Shown here: positions 51,734 through 61,410 of the stretch, in pieces | Position numbering within the stretch: position 1 is the first letter of the stretch | Layout of the letters: every line of letters begins with the position of its first letter | Assembly: GCF_000282895.1 (NCBI RefSeq) | Contig: NZ_ALBQ01000021.1 | Span: forward strand, 124,001 to 188,000 | DNA length: 64,000 bases | Direction of reading: 5' to 3' | Source of the DNA: Sphingomonas sp. ATCC 31555 | GTDB lineage: Bacteria; Pseudomonadota; Alphaproteobacteria; Sphingomonadales; Sphingomonadaceae | Notes under the pieces: generated by a model | What the model was told of the DNA's origin: nothing | Database searches by the model: none | What the model saw: the letters and a program-made list of their open reading frames with translations, nothing else | Translations under genes and position numbers: made by a program

Positions 51734-54571
51734 TCATTGGTCCGTCGGCGGGGTCGTTCCCGCCAGCGATGCCGCGGTGACCACCTCGACAGGCAGGCCG
51801 AGGCTGTCAAGTTGCGGGCGCACCTTCGCGGCATCGCCCACCACGACCCAAACGAAGCGATCGACATTCAGTGCCCCGCGTGCCGCAGCGTCAAGCTGGG
51901 CGGCGGTGAGCGCGCGATATTTTTGTGCGATCGTATCGTAGTAATTGTCGGGCCGCTGCCGCAGGTCGTTCTGCTGCATCGCCGACAGCACCGCGCCTGC
52001 CGTTTCGAATCGGCCGGCCAGTTCGCGCGTGGCGCCGTTCACCTCGCGGGTGAGCTCGGCCGACGTGACGCCCTTGCTGGTCAGGAAATCGCGCACCTGC
52101 TCGCGAATCGCCCGGATCGAATCGCCGGTCTTGTCCGCCTGCACCGGCGCGTTGACGGTGTAGGGCACGGCATGTTCGAGCCAGTTGAACCCACCGCCTG
52201 CGCCATAGCTCCAATGCTTCGTTTCGCGCAGATCCATGTTGATGCGCGAAAGAAAGCCGCCGCCCAGCACCTGGTTGGCGGTCATCGCGACGAGAAGATC
52301 GCCGGTCGGGTCAAGCGGCGTCATCTGTCCGGCATAGATTGTCGACTGCGGTGAACTTGGACGGTCGACCAGCACGATGCGCGGCGTGGACTGTTGCGGG
52401 GGGGTGCCAAAGGCCTTGCTTCCGGCGGCGCCTTCGCCCCGCCAGTCGCCGAAGCGCGCCTCGAGCGCCGCCTTCACCGCTGCGATCGGCAAATCGCTGA
52501 CCACGAACAGCTTGGCCTTGTCCGGCCGTATCCAGGCGCGATGGAACGCCACAAGATCGTCGCGGGTCAACTTGGCTACCGCTGCCGGATCACCTCCGCC
52601 GTTCCCCAGCTTCGCATAGGGGTTGCTGGCGCCATAGAGCAGCCCCGGCAACGCGCGCGCGGCAAGGCTGCCCGGCTCGCTCAGTTCGAACTGGATCCCG
52701 GTCAGCGTCGTTGCCCGCACGCGCTCGACTTCCCCGGGGGCGAAGGCCGGGTGTCGCACGACGTCCGCGAACAGATCGACGCCGCCGCCCAGATTGGCGC
52801 TCGGGACGCTCAGGCTCAGATAGGTGCGATCCGCCGAACTGCCTGCACCGATATTGGCACCCAGCCGCTCCTTGGCCTCCGCAAGCGCGATCGAATCGCG
52901 GCTGGTGGTGCCCTCGTTCAGCAGCGAGAGCGTGAGATTCTGGGTGCCGGCCTTGCCGTCTGGATCGGCAGTGATCCCGGCGTCGAAGCTCATCGCGACC
53001 TGAGTCACGGGCACCGCGGTCTGCTGCGCGTAGATCAGCTCAATGCCATTGGCGAGGCGGGTGCGCTCCACCTTGGGAAAGTGGATGTCGCGCACGGCAC
53101 CAACGTCGGGCAGCGGCCCGCGATCGCCCTTGGCGACGGGCGCCTCTGCCGCCGGCTTGGGTGCTGCGACCGCCTGGGCCTCGGCATAATCCTCCCGTTT
53201 GCCCGGATCGACGCGGATGGTGAGCGAGGGGCGGGTGAGCCATTTGGCGGCGGCCGCCTTCGCCTTGGCCGGCGTCATCGTCGCCACGTCCTCCAGCTGC
53301 TTGCGGAAGAAACCGGGGTCGTTGGAATAGAGCGCGCCTTCGGCCAGCGCGGACGCTTGCGCGCGCACCGATTCGAGGCCGCGAATAGTCTGGGTGACGC
53401 TGGTGGTGGCGACACGCTGCACTTCGTCCGCCGTCGGCCCCGTGGCGATCAGCTCTGCCAGGATCTCGTCCAGCCGCTTGTTGACCAGCGCGGGATCGAC
53501 GCCGGGTTTCACCACCGCCTGGATCTGGAAGATGCCGACCTGCGCCATGGCATCGGACCCGGCGGAGACGCTCACCGCCAGCTTTTCCTTCCGCACGAGC
53601 GCATTGTCCAAGCGCGAACTGGCAAGGCCGCCCAGCACGCTGCCGAACACGTCGAGCGCCGCCGAATCGGGATCGTTGAGCCCGGGCACGGCCCAGCTGC
53701 GCACCAGTACCGTCGTCGGCACCGCATCCTTCAGCGTCACGGTCTTCGATGCGGTGAAGCTGGGGATCGAAACCTTGGGGAGCTCGCTTTCCGGGCCCTT
53801 GGGGATCGCCCCAAAATACTTCTCGACCAGCGGCTTCGCTTCTGCGGCGTCGATGTCGCCGGCCAGCACCAGCACGGCGTTGTTCGGGCCATAATGGGTG
53901 CGGAACCAGCCCTTCACATCCTCGATGCTGGCCTTGTCGAGATCTGCCATCGATCCGATCGGCGTGTGGCCATAGGGCGTGCCGGCGAACAGCGTCTCGA
54001 ACAGTGCATATTGCACCAGTCCGAAGGGGCGGTTGTCCCCTTGGCGCTTCTCGTTCTGAACAACGCCGCGCTGCTCATCGAGCACGGCTTGCGTGATTGC
54101 CGGGGTCAGCCACCCCATCCGGTCGCTTTCCAGGAACAATGCACGTTCGAGTGCCGGCTTGGGCACGGTCTCGAAATAGTTGGTGCGATCGAAGCTGGTC
54201 GTGCCGTTCAGGTCGGTCGCGCCGACCTGCTTGAGCGGTTCGAAGAAATCGCCGGGCGCGTTCTGCGATCCGTTGAACATCAGATGTTCGAACAGATGGG
54301 CGAAGCCGGTTTTGCCGGCTGGCTCGTGCTTCGATCCGACGTCGTACCACACCGAAACCGCCACCACCGGCGCCTTGCGATCGGTGTGGACGATCACGCG
54401 CAGGCCATTGGCGAGGGTGAATTCGCTGTAGGGAAGCTTCACCTGTTCCACCAGCGCCGCGACGGGCGCGGGGCGGGTGGCAGTGACGGGTGCTTGCTGG
54501 GCACTGCCGGGCAGAACAGGAACGGCGAGCGCGATCAGTGCCGCGCTGCAGAACAATCGGAACGACTTCAT
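51734..54571 (-). CDS. M16-family zinc peptidase (insulinase type), secreted
   Basis: 945 residues from ATG 54571 with a signal peptide (MKSFRLFCSAALIALAVPVLPGSAQ). The first M16 half carries the inverted zinc motif HLFEH in GFAHLFEHLMFNGSQNAPGDF and the following Asn-containing strands. The second half, from about residue 510, has the fold (DAGITADPDGKAGTQNLTLSLLNEGTTSRDS) but no HxxEH, as usual for the non-catalytic half. It degrades peptides in the periplasm. The frame extends past the start into the galM region, but that part is antisense. The small beta-rich gene follows downstream. Confidence 0.93.
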   Translation of the reverse strand: MKSFRLFCSAALIALAVPVLPGSAQQAPVTATRPAPVAALVEQVKLPYSEFTLANGLRVIVHTDRKAPVVAVSVWYDVGSKHEPAGKTGFAHLFEHLMFNGSQNAPGDFFEPLKQVGATDLNGTTSFDRTNYFETVPKPALERALFLESDRMGWLTPAITQAVLDEQRGVVQNEKRQGDNRPFGLVQYALFETLFAGTPYGHTPIGSMADLDKASIEDVKGWFRTHYGPNNAVLVLAGDIDAAEAKPLVEKYFGAIPKGPESELPKVSIPSFTASKTVTLKDAVPTTVLVRSWAVPGLNDPDSAALDVFGSVLGGLASSRLDNALVRKEKLAVSVSAGSDAMAQVGIFQIQAVVKPGVDPALVNKRLDEILAELIATGPTADEVQRVATTSVTQTIRGLESVRAQASALAEGALYSNDPGFFRKQLEDVATMTPAKAKAAAAKWLTRPSLTIRVDPGKREDYAEAQAVAAPKPAAEAPVAKGDRGPLPDVGAVRDIHFPKVERTRLANGIELIYAQQTAVPVTQVAMSFDAGITADPDGKAGTQNLTLSLLNEGTTSRDSIALAEAKERLGANIGAGSSADRTYLSLSVPSANLGGGVDLFADVVRHPAFAPGEVERVRATTLTGIQFELSEPGSLAARALPGLLYGASNPYAKLGNGGGDPAAVAKLTRDDLVAFHRAWIRPDKAKLFVVSDLPIAAVKAALEARFGDWRGEGAAGSKAFGTPPQQSTPRIVLVDRPSSPQSTIYAGQMTPLDPTGDLLVAMTANQVLGGGFLSRINMDLRETKHWSYGAGGGFNWLEHAVPYTVNAPVQADKTGDSIRAIREQVRDFLTSKGVTSAELTREVNGATRELAGRFETAGAVLSAMQQNDLRQRPDNYYDTIAQKYRALTAAQLDAAARGALNVDRFVWVVVGDAAKVRPQLDSLGLPVEVVTAASLAGTTPPTDQ

Positions 54572-54650
54572 GAACTCGCTATCCCCGCGTGATGATGCCG
54601 GGAGCATAGCCGCGTGCAGGCCGGCTGCAAGTATCGCCAGCGCGCGGAAG

Positions 54651-55688
54651 TCAGCGATCGAATGCCGTCTCTGTATGCGATGCCGTGCGGAAGCGAAAGG
54701 CCATGCTGTGCCGATAGGTTTCCCCCGCCTCGATCCGGGCGGAAGGGAAGCCGGGCTGGTTCGGGCTGTCCGGAAATTTCTGCGGCTCGAGACACAAGCC
54801 ACCCCGTAGTGGATAGGTGCCGCCGGTGGTGCCCGGCGCGCCATCGGCCAGGTAGTTGCCGGAGTAGAATTGAACTCCGGGTTCGGTCGAATGCACGTCG
54901 AGTACGCGTCCCGTGTGCGGATCGAACAGCGTGGCGATGCGCCGTTCGAAGCCGGCGGGGCCGTCCAGCACGAAGTTGTGATCGAATCCCGTGCCGAGCG
55001 CGAGCTGCGCATCGGCCGCATCGATGTCGCGCCCGATCGGCTTGGGCGTGCGGAAATCGAAGGGCGTGCCTTCCACTGGGGCAAGCGCGCCGGTGGGGAT
55101 CAGTTCGTTATCGACCGGCGTGATCGCGCTCGCCGGGATCTGCAGCACATGTTCCAGGATCGTAGCGCTGCTGCCTTCGCCCGCCAGGTTGAAATAGGCA
55201 TGCTGGGTGAGGTTGACGATCGTCGCGCGATCGGTGGTGGCGGTGAACCGCACCGCCAGGCCATCCTCCTCTAGCACATATTCCACCCGCGCCGTGAGGT
55301 CGCCGGGAAAGCCGTTCCAGCCATGCGGCGTATCGAGCCGGAAGGTGACGGCAGTGTCGCTGCGCGACTCCACCGTCCAGAGTTGCTGGTCGAAGCCGGC
55401 AGGCCCCGAATGGAGGCTGTTGTCGCCTTCGTTGGTGGTCAGCTGAAACGTTTCGCCGTCCAGCGCGAAGCGGCCGCCGGCGATGCGATTGGCATAGCGG
55501 CCGGCCACCGCGCCATAATAGCGCGGCGGCTGGCGGCGGTAATCTTCGAGGTCGGCATAGCCGAGCACGACATTGTCCGGCCGCCCGTGCCGATCGGGCA
55601 CTTCCAGCCGGTGCAACGTCGCACCCAGGTTCAGAAACTGCGCGCGAAACGCTCCGCGCGCGATTTCGACGACCTCGATGCCGCTCAT
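54651..55688 (-). CDS. galM: Aldose 1-epimerase (galactose mutarotase)
   Basis: 345 residues from ATG 55688. GalM motifs: NLGATLHRLEVPDRHGRPDNVVLGYADLEDY, GRYANRIAGGRFALDG, the catalytic His in TQHAYFNLAG, and the Glu near the C-terminus in STEPGVQFYSGNYL. No signal peptide. It interconverts alpha and beta anomers of sugars such as glucose. The ATG overlaps the GH3 stop (ATGA at 55685-55688), so epimerase and glucosidase are translationally coupled. Confidence 0.93.
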   Translation of the reverse strand: MSGIEVVEIARGAFRAQFLNLGATLHRLEVPDRHGRPDNVVLGYADLEDYRRQPPRYYGAVAGRYANRIAGGRFALDGETFQLTTNEGDNSLHSGPAGFDQQLWTVESRSDTAVTFRLDTPHGWNGFPGDLTARVEYVLEEDGLAVRFTATTDRATIVNLTQHAYFNLAGEGSSATILEHVLQIPASAITPVDNELIPTGALAPVEGTPFDFRTPKPIGRDIDAADAQLALGTGFDHNFVLDGPAGFERRIATLFDPHTGRVLDVHSTEPGVQFYSGNYLADGAPGTTGGTYPLRGGLCLEPQKFPDSPNQPGFPSARIEAGETYRHSMAFRFRTASHTETAFDR

Positions 55689-58138
55689 TGGCCCGGACAG
55701 ACCGAATTGGCGGGATCGGAGACGATCCGCGCTTCGGCCAGCGAGAGGGTGAAGGGCCCGCTCGCCTGCAGCACGATAGGCGCATTCACCTTGGTCACAT
55801 CGACTCCGTTCTTCTGATAGCATTTCAGCAGCACGTTGACCGTTTGCCAACCGGTCTTGCCGGTGAACAGCCCGGTCGCGTCGATCGTTCCCGTGTTCGT
55901 ACCGCCTTCCATCGACAGCCGGACCGGACCCGTCGGTGCCGCATCGACGCGATAGACGAGGCGCAGCGACAGGTCGCCGTTGGTCTCGCGGCTGAGATCG
56001 AGGTCGCCGCCGCCGATGCGCAGCGTCGCAGGGCCTGCCGGCCAGGTCAGCTGCTGCGCACCTTCCTGGGTGGCCGGCCCGTCGACGGTCTTGCGAGTGA
56101 CGCCGCTATCGGTCGCGAAGGAGAAGGGTGCCGGCGTCACGCCCTTGGCAAAGAAGGTGCCGGTGTTGCCCAGCGCGGCATCGACGCCCGAGACTTCGCT
56201 CAGCGTGCCGACGGTGCCGGGCTTGGCATAACGCAGGCCATAGCCGAACGCGAACAGCGGATCATAGCCGGCGGCGCCGCGATTGAGCGTGAACTGGCCG
56301 GCCGTCTTGGGCCAGCTGAACGAAAGCGTGCCGGTGAAGTCGCGGCGCGGCTTGCCGGCCTTGTCGCCGATCAGCACATCGGCCACGCCCGCGCCCTCGC
56401 TGCCTGGCAGCCAGGCCGCGACGAACGCGTCCGACGCGTTGAGCTCCGGGTTCACCCAGAGCGGCCTGCCGGAGAGGAACACCGAGACGACCGGCACGCC
56501 CGCCGCCTTCAGCTTCTTGAGCAGCGCCAGCGCCTGCTTGTCGCCCGGCTGGAACTCCAGCGTGCGCACATCGCCGCGCATTTCGGCATAGGGCTCCTCG
56601 CCGAACACGACGATCGCCACGTCGGGCTTTTTGGTGAAGCTGCCATCGGCGGAAAGCGTGGCCGTGCCGCCGCCGGCCTTCACCGCCGCCTGGATGCCGG
56701 CGAAGATCGTCTCGCCATTGGGGAACATCGCGTTCGGATTGCCGTCGCCCTGCCAGCTGAGCGTCCAGCCGCCCGATTGCTGCGCCATGGAGTCGGCGCC
56801 CGAACCCGCGACCAGCACGTTCGCGCTCGCCTTTAGCGGAAGCACGCCATTGTTCTTCAGCAGGACCAGCGATTTGGCGACCGCTTCGCGGGCGATAGCG
56901 CGATGTTCGGGTGCGCCGATGATCTCGGCCTTGCTCTCATAAGGGCGGGCCGCCTCGAACAGGCCCATCTGCATCTTCACGCGCAGGATGCGGCGTACCG
57001 CGTCGTCGATCCGTGCCATCGGGATCGTGCCGGCCTTGGCATGGGCCAGCGTCGATTCGTACAGGCCCTTCCAGCTGTCCGGCGCCATCGCCATGTCGAG
57101 CCCGGCGTTGAACGTCGCGGCGCAATCGGTGGCGGTGCAGCCCGGAATTTGCGCATGGCCGTTCCAGTCGCCGACGACGAAGCCGTCAAAGCCCATCTTG
57201 CCCTTCAGCACATCGGTGAGCAGCGACTTGTTGCCGTGCATCTTGGCGCCGTTCCAGCTGCTGAACGATGCCATGACGGTCATCGTGCCCGCGTTGATCG
57301 CGCCCGGATAACCGGCATTGTGAATGCGGATCAGCTCCTCTTCGGAAACCCGGGTATCGCCCTGGTCCTGCCCGCCGAAGGTGCCGCCGTCGCCGAGGAA
57401 ATGCTTGGCCGAGGCCGCGACATAGCCTTTCTGGATGCGGTCCTTGGTGCCCGGCGCGCCCTGCAGGCCGCGGATCATCGCGCCGGCATAGCTGCGCACC
57501 ACCTCCGGATCTTCCGAATAGCCTTCATAGGCGCGCCCCCAGCGGTCGTCCTGCGGCACCGCCAGCGTCGGTCCGAAGGCCCAGTCGATGCCCGCAGAGG
57601 CGGTTTCCGCCGCGGTTGCGCGGCCGATCTTTTCCATCAGCGCCGGATCGCGCATCGCGCCGAGGCCAACATTGTGCGGGAATAGCGTGGCGCCGACGAT
57701 GTTGTTGTTGCCATGCACCGCGTCGATGCCGAACATGATCGGGATTGCGGCATGGTTGCCCTTGCGGGCGAGCGCCGCCTTCTGGAACGCCTGCGCCGTC
57801 GCCAGCCACGGCCCGCGGGGGCTACGATCAGGCGCGCCGATGGGCGGCGAGCTGCCGCCCGCGAGGATGGAGCCGAGCGGATAGGTGGCGAGATCGGCCG
57901 GCGTGATGCTGCCGATGTCGGCCTGGATCATCTGGCCAACCTTCTCCTCCAGCGTCATCTTCGCCAGCAGATCCGTGATCGACTTCTCCGTGGCAGGATC
58001 GATCAGCCCCGGCGTCTTCGCCGCGGGCCATTTTTCCGGATGTGCAGTGGACGACAGCGTTGTCGGCGCCTGCTGCGCAACGGCGGGTGCGGCGGCAAGG
58101 ATCGTGGTGGCTAACAGCAGCTTCAGGCCCGCAGGCAT
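55685..58138 (-). CDS. Glycoside hydrolase family 3 beta-glucosidase (secreted)
   Basis: 817 residues from ATG 58138 (GGGGAGAGAG site) with a signal peptide (MPAGLKLLLATTILAAAPAVAQQ). GH3 catalytic domain: EKVGQMIQADIG, the substrate-binding KHFLGDGG and MASFSSWNGAKMHGNK, and the nucleophile Asp in FDGFVVGDWNGHAQ. The (alpha/beta)6 domain has VAGSGADSM and FGEEPYAEMRGDV; a C-terminal extension of about 180 residues with cysteines is of the ExoP type, an exo-glucosidase. It releases glucose from beta-glucans or oligosaccharides; GalM then equilibrates the product. A LacI-type palindrome lies upstream. Confidence 0.93.
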   Translation of the reverse strand: MPAGLKLLLATTILAAAPAVAQQAPTTLSSTAHPEKWPAAKTPGLIDPATEKSITDLLAKMTLEEKVGQMIQADIGSITPADLATYPLGSILAGGSSPPIGAPDRSPRGPWLATAQAFQKAALARKGNHAAIPIMFGIDAVHGNNNIVGATLFPHNVGLGAMRDPALMEKIGRATAAETASAGIDWAFGPTLAVPQDDRWGRAYEGYSEDPEVVRSYAGAMIRGLQGAPGTKDRIQKGYVAASAKHFLGDGGTFGGQDQGDTRVSEEELIRIHNAGYPGAINAGTMTVMASFSSWNGAKMHGNKSLLTDVLKGKMGFDGFVVGDWNGHAQIPGCTATDCAATFNAGLDMAMAPDSWKGLYESTLAHAKAGTIPMARIDDAVRRILRVKMQMGLFEAARPYESKAEIIGAPEHRAIAREAVAKSLVLLKNNGVLPLKASANVLVAGSGADSMAQQSGGWTLSWQGDGNPNAMFPNGETIFAGIQAAVKAGGGTATLSADGSFTKKPDVAIVVFGEEPYAEMRGDVRTLEFQPGDKQALALLKKLKAAGVPVVSVFLSGRPLWVNPELNASDAFVAAWLPGSEGAGVADVLIGDKAGKPRRDFTGTLSFSWPKTAGQFTLNRGAAGYDPLFAFGYGLRYAKPGTVGTLSEVSGVDAALGNTGTFFAKGVTPAPFSFATDSGVTRKTVDGPATQEGAQQLTWPAGPATLRIGGGDLDLSRETNGDLSLRLVYRVDAAPTGPVRLSMEGGTNTGTIDATGLFTGKTGWQTVNVLLKCYQKNGVDVTKVNAPIVLQASGPFTLSLAEARIVSDPANSVCPGQ

Positions 58139-58163
58139 TTTCTCTCTCCCCAACAGGTTCTTT

Positions 58164-58175
58164 GGTAGCGATACC
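58164..58175. promoter_or_regulatory. LacI-type palindrome GGTAGCGATACC before the GH3 gene
   Basis: It fits the GGTA-NCGN-TACC pattern, 25 bases upstream of the GH3 ATG and six bases before the end of the ABC permease gene. This is a typical place for a repressor site that controls glucoside-use genes. The same pattern occurs at 7200 by the fucose regulator. Confidence 0.4.
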
Positions 58176-58181
58176 GCAGGA

Positions 58182-59705
58182 TCAGTGCCCAAGTCCATGC
58201 GTCAGCCAGCGGGCGGCGGCATCGGGGCTCTGCTTGTCGGCGTCGCGATCGACCATGTAATTGGCTTCGCGCATCTTTTCGACTGAAATCGCACCGATCA
58301 GCGGGCGCAGGGCGGCCTGGAAGCGGGCGTCGTCAGCGCGCTTCGGCGCAAGCAGCAGGATTGCGTCATAGCCGGGGATGGCGCCTTTTGGATCCTGCAG
58401 CACGGCAAGATGCTGCGCAGCGATGCGACCGTCGGAGGAAAAGGCCGGGATCACGTCCGCCGCGCCGCTGGCGAGCGCGCGATACATGAAAGTGGGCTGA
58501 TAGGGATTCGCCGCGGCGAAACGCAGGCCATAGGCGCGCTGCACGGCCTTCCATTCGGAGCGCTCCAGAAACTCCACGTCGGTGGCGAGCTTCAGCGACG
58601 GCGCGACCGCGGCTAGGTCGGCGATGCTCGCGATGCCGCGGCGCCGGGCATCGTCGCCGCGCATGACGAAGGCATAGGCATTCTCGAAGCCCAGCGATCC
58701 GAGCAGCGTGACCTTGTTCGTACGTCGCGCCCATTCGGCCACGCCGCGGACGAGCTCGGCGCGGTGTGGTACATCGGTACGGCCCATCTGGTTGGTCCAG
58801 ATCGTACCCGAATAGTCGACATAGACGTCGATCGCATCGCTCGCGAGCGCCGCATAGGCGACGCCGGAGCCCAGCCCTTCGCGATAGCGCACCTGGTACC
58901 CCGCCGACTTCAGCCGCGCGCCGATCAGCCGGGCTAGGATATATTGTTCCGAAAACCCTTTGGCGCCGATCGTCACCACGCTCCGCTGCGCGGGCCAGGC
59001 GGGCGCCAAGGCGGCGAGCGCGCCCGCGGCGAGCAGGCCTAGGCTCAACCACACAAAGGCCCGCCGCCTGCGGGAAATTCCCCATTCGGCAAGGCCGAGC
59101 AGTGCGTCGACGGTCAGGGCCAGCGCGGCGGCGGAAAGGCAGCCGGCAAGCACCAGCGCCCAGTTCTGCGTCTGCAGCCCGGCAAAGATCAGGTCGCCCA
59201 GGCTCGGCTGGCCCACCGTAGTCGAAAGCGTCGCCGCCCCGATCGTCCACACGGCGGCGGTGCGGATGCCGGCCATCACCATCGGCGCGACCAGCGGCGC
59301 TTCGACCAGGCGCAGTTTCTGCCAAGCCGTCATGCCGACCCCGTCCGCTGCCTCGCGCACGGCGGGGTCGAGCGTCGTGAGACCGGTGATCGCGTTGCGC
59401 AGGATCGGCAGCAACGCATAGAGGGTGAGCGCGAGCAGCGACGGCAGGAAGCCCAGCGCCGGAATGCCCCCGCCCAGCAGCGCCGAAAGCCATAGCAGCA
59501 GCGGATAGAACAGCGCCAGCAGCGCCAGGCTGGGAATGGTCTGCACGAGGCTCGCCAACCCCAGCGCGACCCGGGCGATCCCCCGATGCCGGGCGGACGC
59601 CACCGCGAGCGGCAGGCTGATCGCGATTCCCAGCAGCAGCGCGGCAAAGGCCAGCAGCAAATGCTGCGCAAGCAGTTCGGGCACGCGGGCGAAGGCGCCG
59701 CTCAT
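58182..59705 (-). CDS. Quaternary-amine/osmoprotectant ABC importer: permease fused to binding protein
   Basis: 507 residues. Residues about 1-215 are an OpuB/ProW-type permease with six helices and the EAA-like loop (REAADGVGMTAWQKLRLVEAPLVAPMVMAGIRTAAVWTIGAATL). Residues about 250-507 are an OpuBC-type periplasmic binding domain (VVTIGAKGFSEQYILARLIGARLKSAGYQV, then YVDYSGTIWTNQMG and PYQPTFMYRALASG). It imports choline, glycine betaine or a similar ligand. The ATG overlaps the stop of the ATPase gene (59702-59705). The fusion is common in this family. The ligand cannot be named from sequence alone. Confidence 0.9.
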   Translation of the reverse strand: MSGAFARVPELLAQHLLLAFAALLLGIAISLPLAVASARHRGIARVALGLASLVQTIPSLALLALFYPLLLWLSALLGGGIPALGFLPSLLALTLYALLPILRNAITGLTTLDPAVREAADGVGMTAWQKLRLVEAPLVAPMVMAGIRTAAVWTIGAATLSTTVGQPSLGDLIFAGLQTQNWALVLAGCLSAAALALTVDALLGLAEWGISRRRRAFVWLSLGLLAAGALAALAPAWPAQRSVVTIGAKGFSEQYILARLIGARLKSAGYQVRYREGLGSGVAYAALASDAIDVYVDYSGTIWTNQMGRTDVPHRAELVRGVAEWARRTNKVTLLGSLGFENAYAFVMRGDDARRRGIASIADLAAVAPSLKLATDVEFLERSEWKAVQRAYGLRFAAANPYQPTFMYRALASGAADVIPAFSSDGRIAAQHLAVLQDPKGAIPGYDAILLLAPKRADDARFQAALRPLIGAISVEKMREANYMVDRDADKQSPDAAARWLTHGLGH

Positions 59706-60469
59706 CGCGCCAGTGCCGCGAGACGCTGCGCTTGGTCGCGCGGCACCGCCACCAGCGCGTCTGCCGTCGCCCCGCCCTTGCCGGCGAGCAGGTCGCGCGG
59801 CGTCGCGTCGCCGACGATGCGGCCCGCGTCCATCACCAGGATACGGTCGGCGAGCAGCAGCGCTTCGGCCATGTCGTGGGTGACCAGCAGAGTGGTCAGC
59901 GCCATTTGCGCGTGTAGCGCACGGATCGCCGCGCCCAGGGCATCGCGCGTCACCGGATCCAGCGCGCCGAACGGTTCGTCCATCAGCAACAATTTCGGTC
60001 CGGTGGCCAATGCGCGGGCGACGCCGACGCGCTGGCGCTGCCCGCCGGACAGCGCGTCGGGCATCCGCGCGATCATCGCCTCCGGCAGGTCCACCAGCCG
60101 CATCAGCTCGGCCACGCGTGCGTCCGGCGCCCCACCGCCGGCAAGCCGCAGCCCGATCGCAACATTCTCCCCCACGGTCAGGTGCGGGAACAGTCCGACA
60201 TTCTGGAAGACATAGCCGATCCGCCGCCGCAGCAGGTGCGCGGGCCCAGCATCCACCGGCGCGCCGTCGATCAGAACGCGCCCCTCGCTTGGATCGATCA
60301 GGCGGTTCACCATCTTGAGCAGGGTGGACTTGCCCGATCCGGACGCTCCTACCAGTGCTACGAAGCTGCCGCCCGCGATCTCCAGCGAAACGGAATCCAC
60401 GGCCCGCACGGAATTTGCGTAGCTCTTGCCGACACCTTCGAACGTCACGCTGCGCAATTGCTCTGGCAT
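59702..60469 (-). CDS. Quaternary-amine/osmoprotectant ABC importer ATPase
   Basis: 255 residues from ATG 60469; a TTG at 60499 is an alternative. Walker A GASGSGKSTLLKMVNRLI, the OpuA/ProV-type MVNRLIDPSEGRVLIDG, Q-loop YVFQNVGLFPHLTVGENV, signature LSGGQRQRVGVARAL, Walker B LLLMDEPFGALDPVTR. No CBS domains are present at the C-terminus, so it is a short form. First gene of the two-gene operon; divergent from the SDR at 60534. Confidence 0.93.
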   Translation of the reverse strand: MPEQLRSVTFEGVGKSYANSVRAVDSVSLEIAGGSFVALVGASGSGKSTLLKMVNRLIDPSEGRVLIDGAPVDAGPAHLLRRRIGYVFQNVGLFPHLTVGENVAIGLRLAGGGAPDARVAELMRLVDLPEAMIARMPDALSGGQRQRVGVARALATGPKLLLMDEPFGALDPVTRDALGAAIRALHAQMALTTLLVTHDMAEALLLADRILVMDAGRIVGDATPRDLLAGKGGATADALVAVPRDQAQRLAALAR

Positions 60470-60533
60470 TGTCGTCTGTTGTGCGGAATGTTGCGGCAAA
60501 GGTCAAAGACCGGCGTGCATAAAGGGGGAGGCG

Positions 60534-61328
60534 ATGGCGGAGCGTGCGATCTTCATCACTGGCGGTGCTTCGGGCATCGGGCAGGCGGTGGCGGTGCTGT
60601 TCGCCGCGCGCGGCTGGCGGATCGGGATCGCCGATGTGAACGTTGCCGGCCTGGAGGCCACGCGCGCCATGCTGCCGGCGGACAGGGTCACGACGCATCC
60701 TTTCGACGTGCGCGACCGCGATGGCTGGACTGCGGCGCTCGCGGACTTCGCCGATGCCAGCGGCGGGCGATTGGACGTGCTGTTCAACAATGCCGGGATC
60801 GGAACCAGCGGCCCGTTCGCCAGCGCCGATCCCCGCGCGCTCGAACATTGTAATGCCGTCAACTTCATGGGCGTGGTGCACGGCGCCCATGTCGGCTTCC
60901 CGCTTCTGGCCGCCACGCCGGACTCGGCGATGCTGATCACCAGCTCTGCCGCGGGGATTTACGGCACCGCAGGGGCTGCGATCTATTCGGCGACCAAGTT
61001 CGCCGTGCGCGGCCTGGCCGAGGCGCTGGACGGCGAATGGGCCGCGGCCGGCGTGAAGGTGCGCACTCTGATGCCGGCCTTTATCGACACGCCGCTGCTC
61101 GACCAGCCGGCGGGGGGCTCCAACCAGCTGATCCGCGAAAGCGTGCAACGCTCCGGGCTGGAGATCTCGCCCGTGTCCGATGTGGCGGAAGCGGCGTGGC
61201 AGGCGGTGCACGGGCCGGTGCTGCATACCCGCGTCGGCAGCACGGCGCGCAAGCTGTGGTTCGCCGCGCGGTGGATGCCGGGCGCGCTACGCAAGCAGGC
61301 GCAGCGGAGCCGACTGGGCCGGCGATGA
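60534..61328 (+). CDS. SDR-family oxidoreductase
   Basis: 264 residues from ATG 60534 (AGGGGGAG site). NAD(P) motif TGGASGIGQAVAV near 9-21, NNAG near 85, Ser near 139-140 in ITSSAAGIYGTAGAA, and catalytic Tyr/Lys in YSATKFAVRGLAEALDGEW. C-terminal end is basic. It resembles the wide family of alcohol and 3-oxoacyl reductases; the physiological substrate is unknown. The alcohol dehydrogenase gene follows 82 bases downstream. Confidence 0.87.
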   Translation: MAERAIFITGGASGIGQAVAVLFAARGWRIGIADVNVAGLEATRAMLPADRVTTHPFDVRDRDGWTAALADFADASGGRLDVLFNNAGIGTSGPFASADPRALEHCNAVNFMGVVHGAHVGFPLLAATPDSAMLITSSAAGIYGTAGAAIYSATKFAVRGLAEALDGEWAAAGVKVRTLMPAFIDTPLLDQPAGGSNQLIRESVQRSGLEISPVSDVAEAAWQAVHGPVLHTRVGSTARKLWFAARWMPGALRKQAQRSRLGRR

Positions 61329-61410
61329 ACTTGCGTTCTACGCATCACTCCTAATTGGGCATGCGCCTGTGAGGGCCCATCCGATCGCATAGTCCAAGCA
61401 GGAGCGATCG

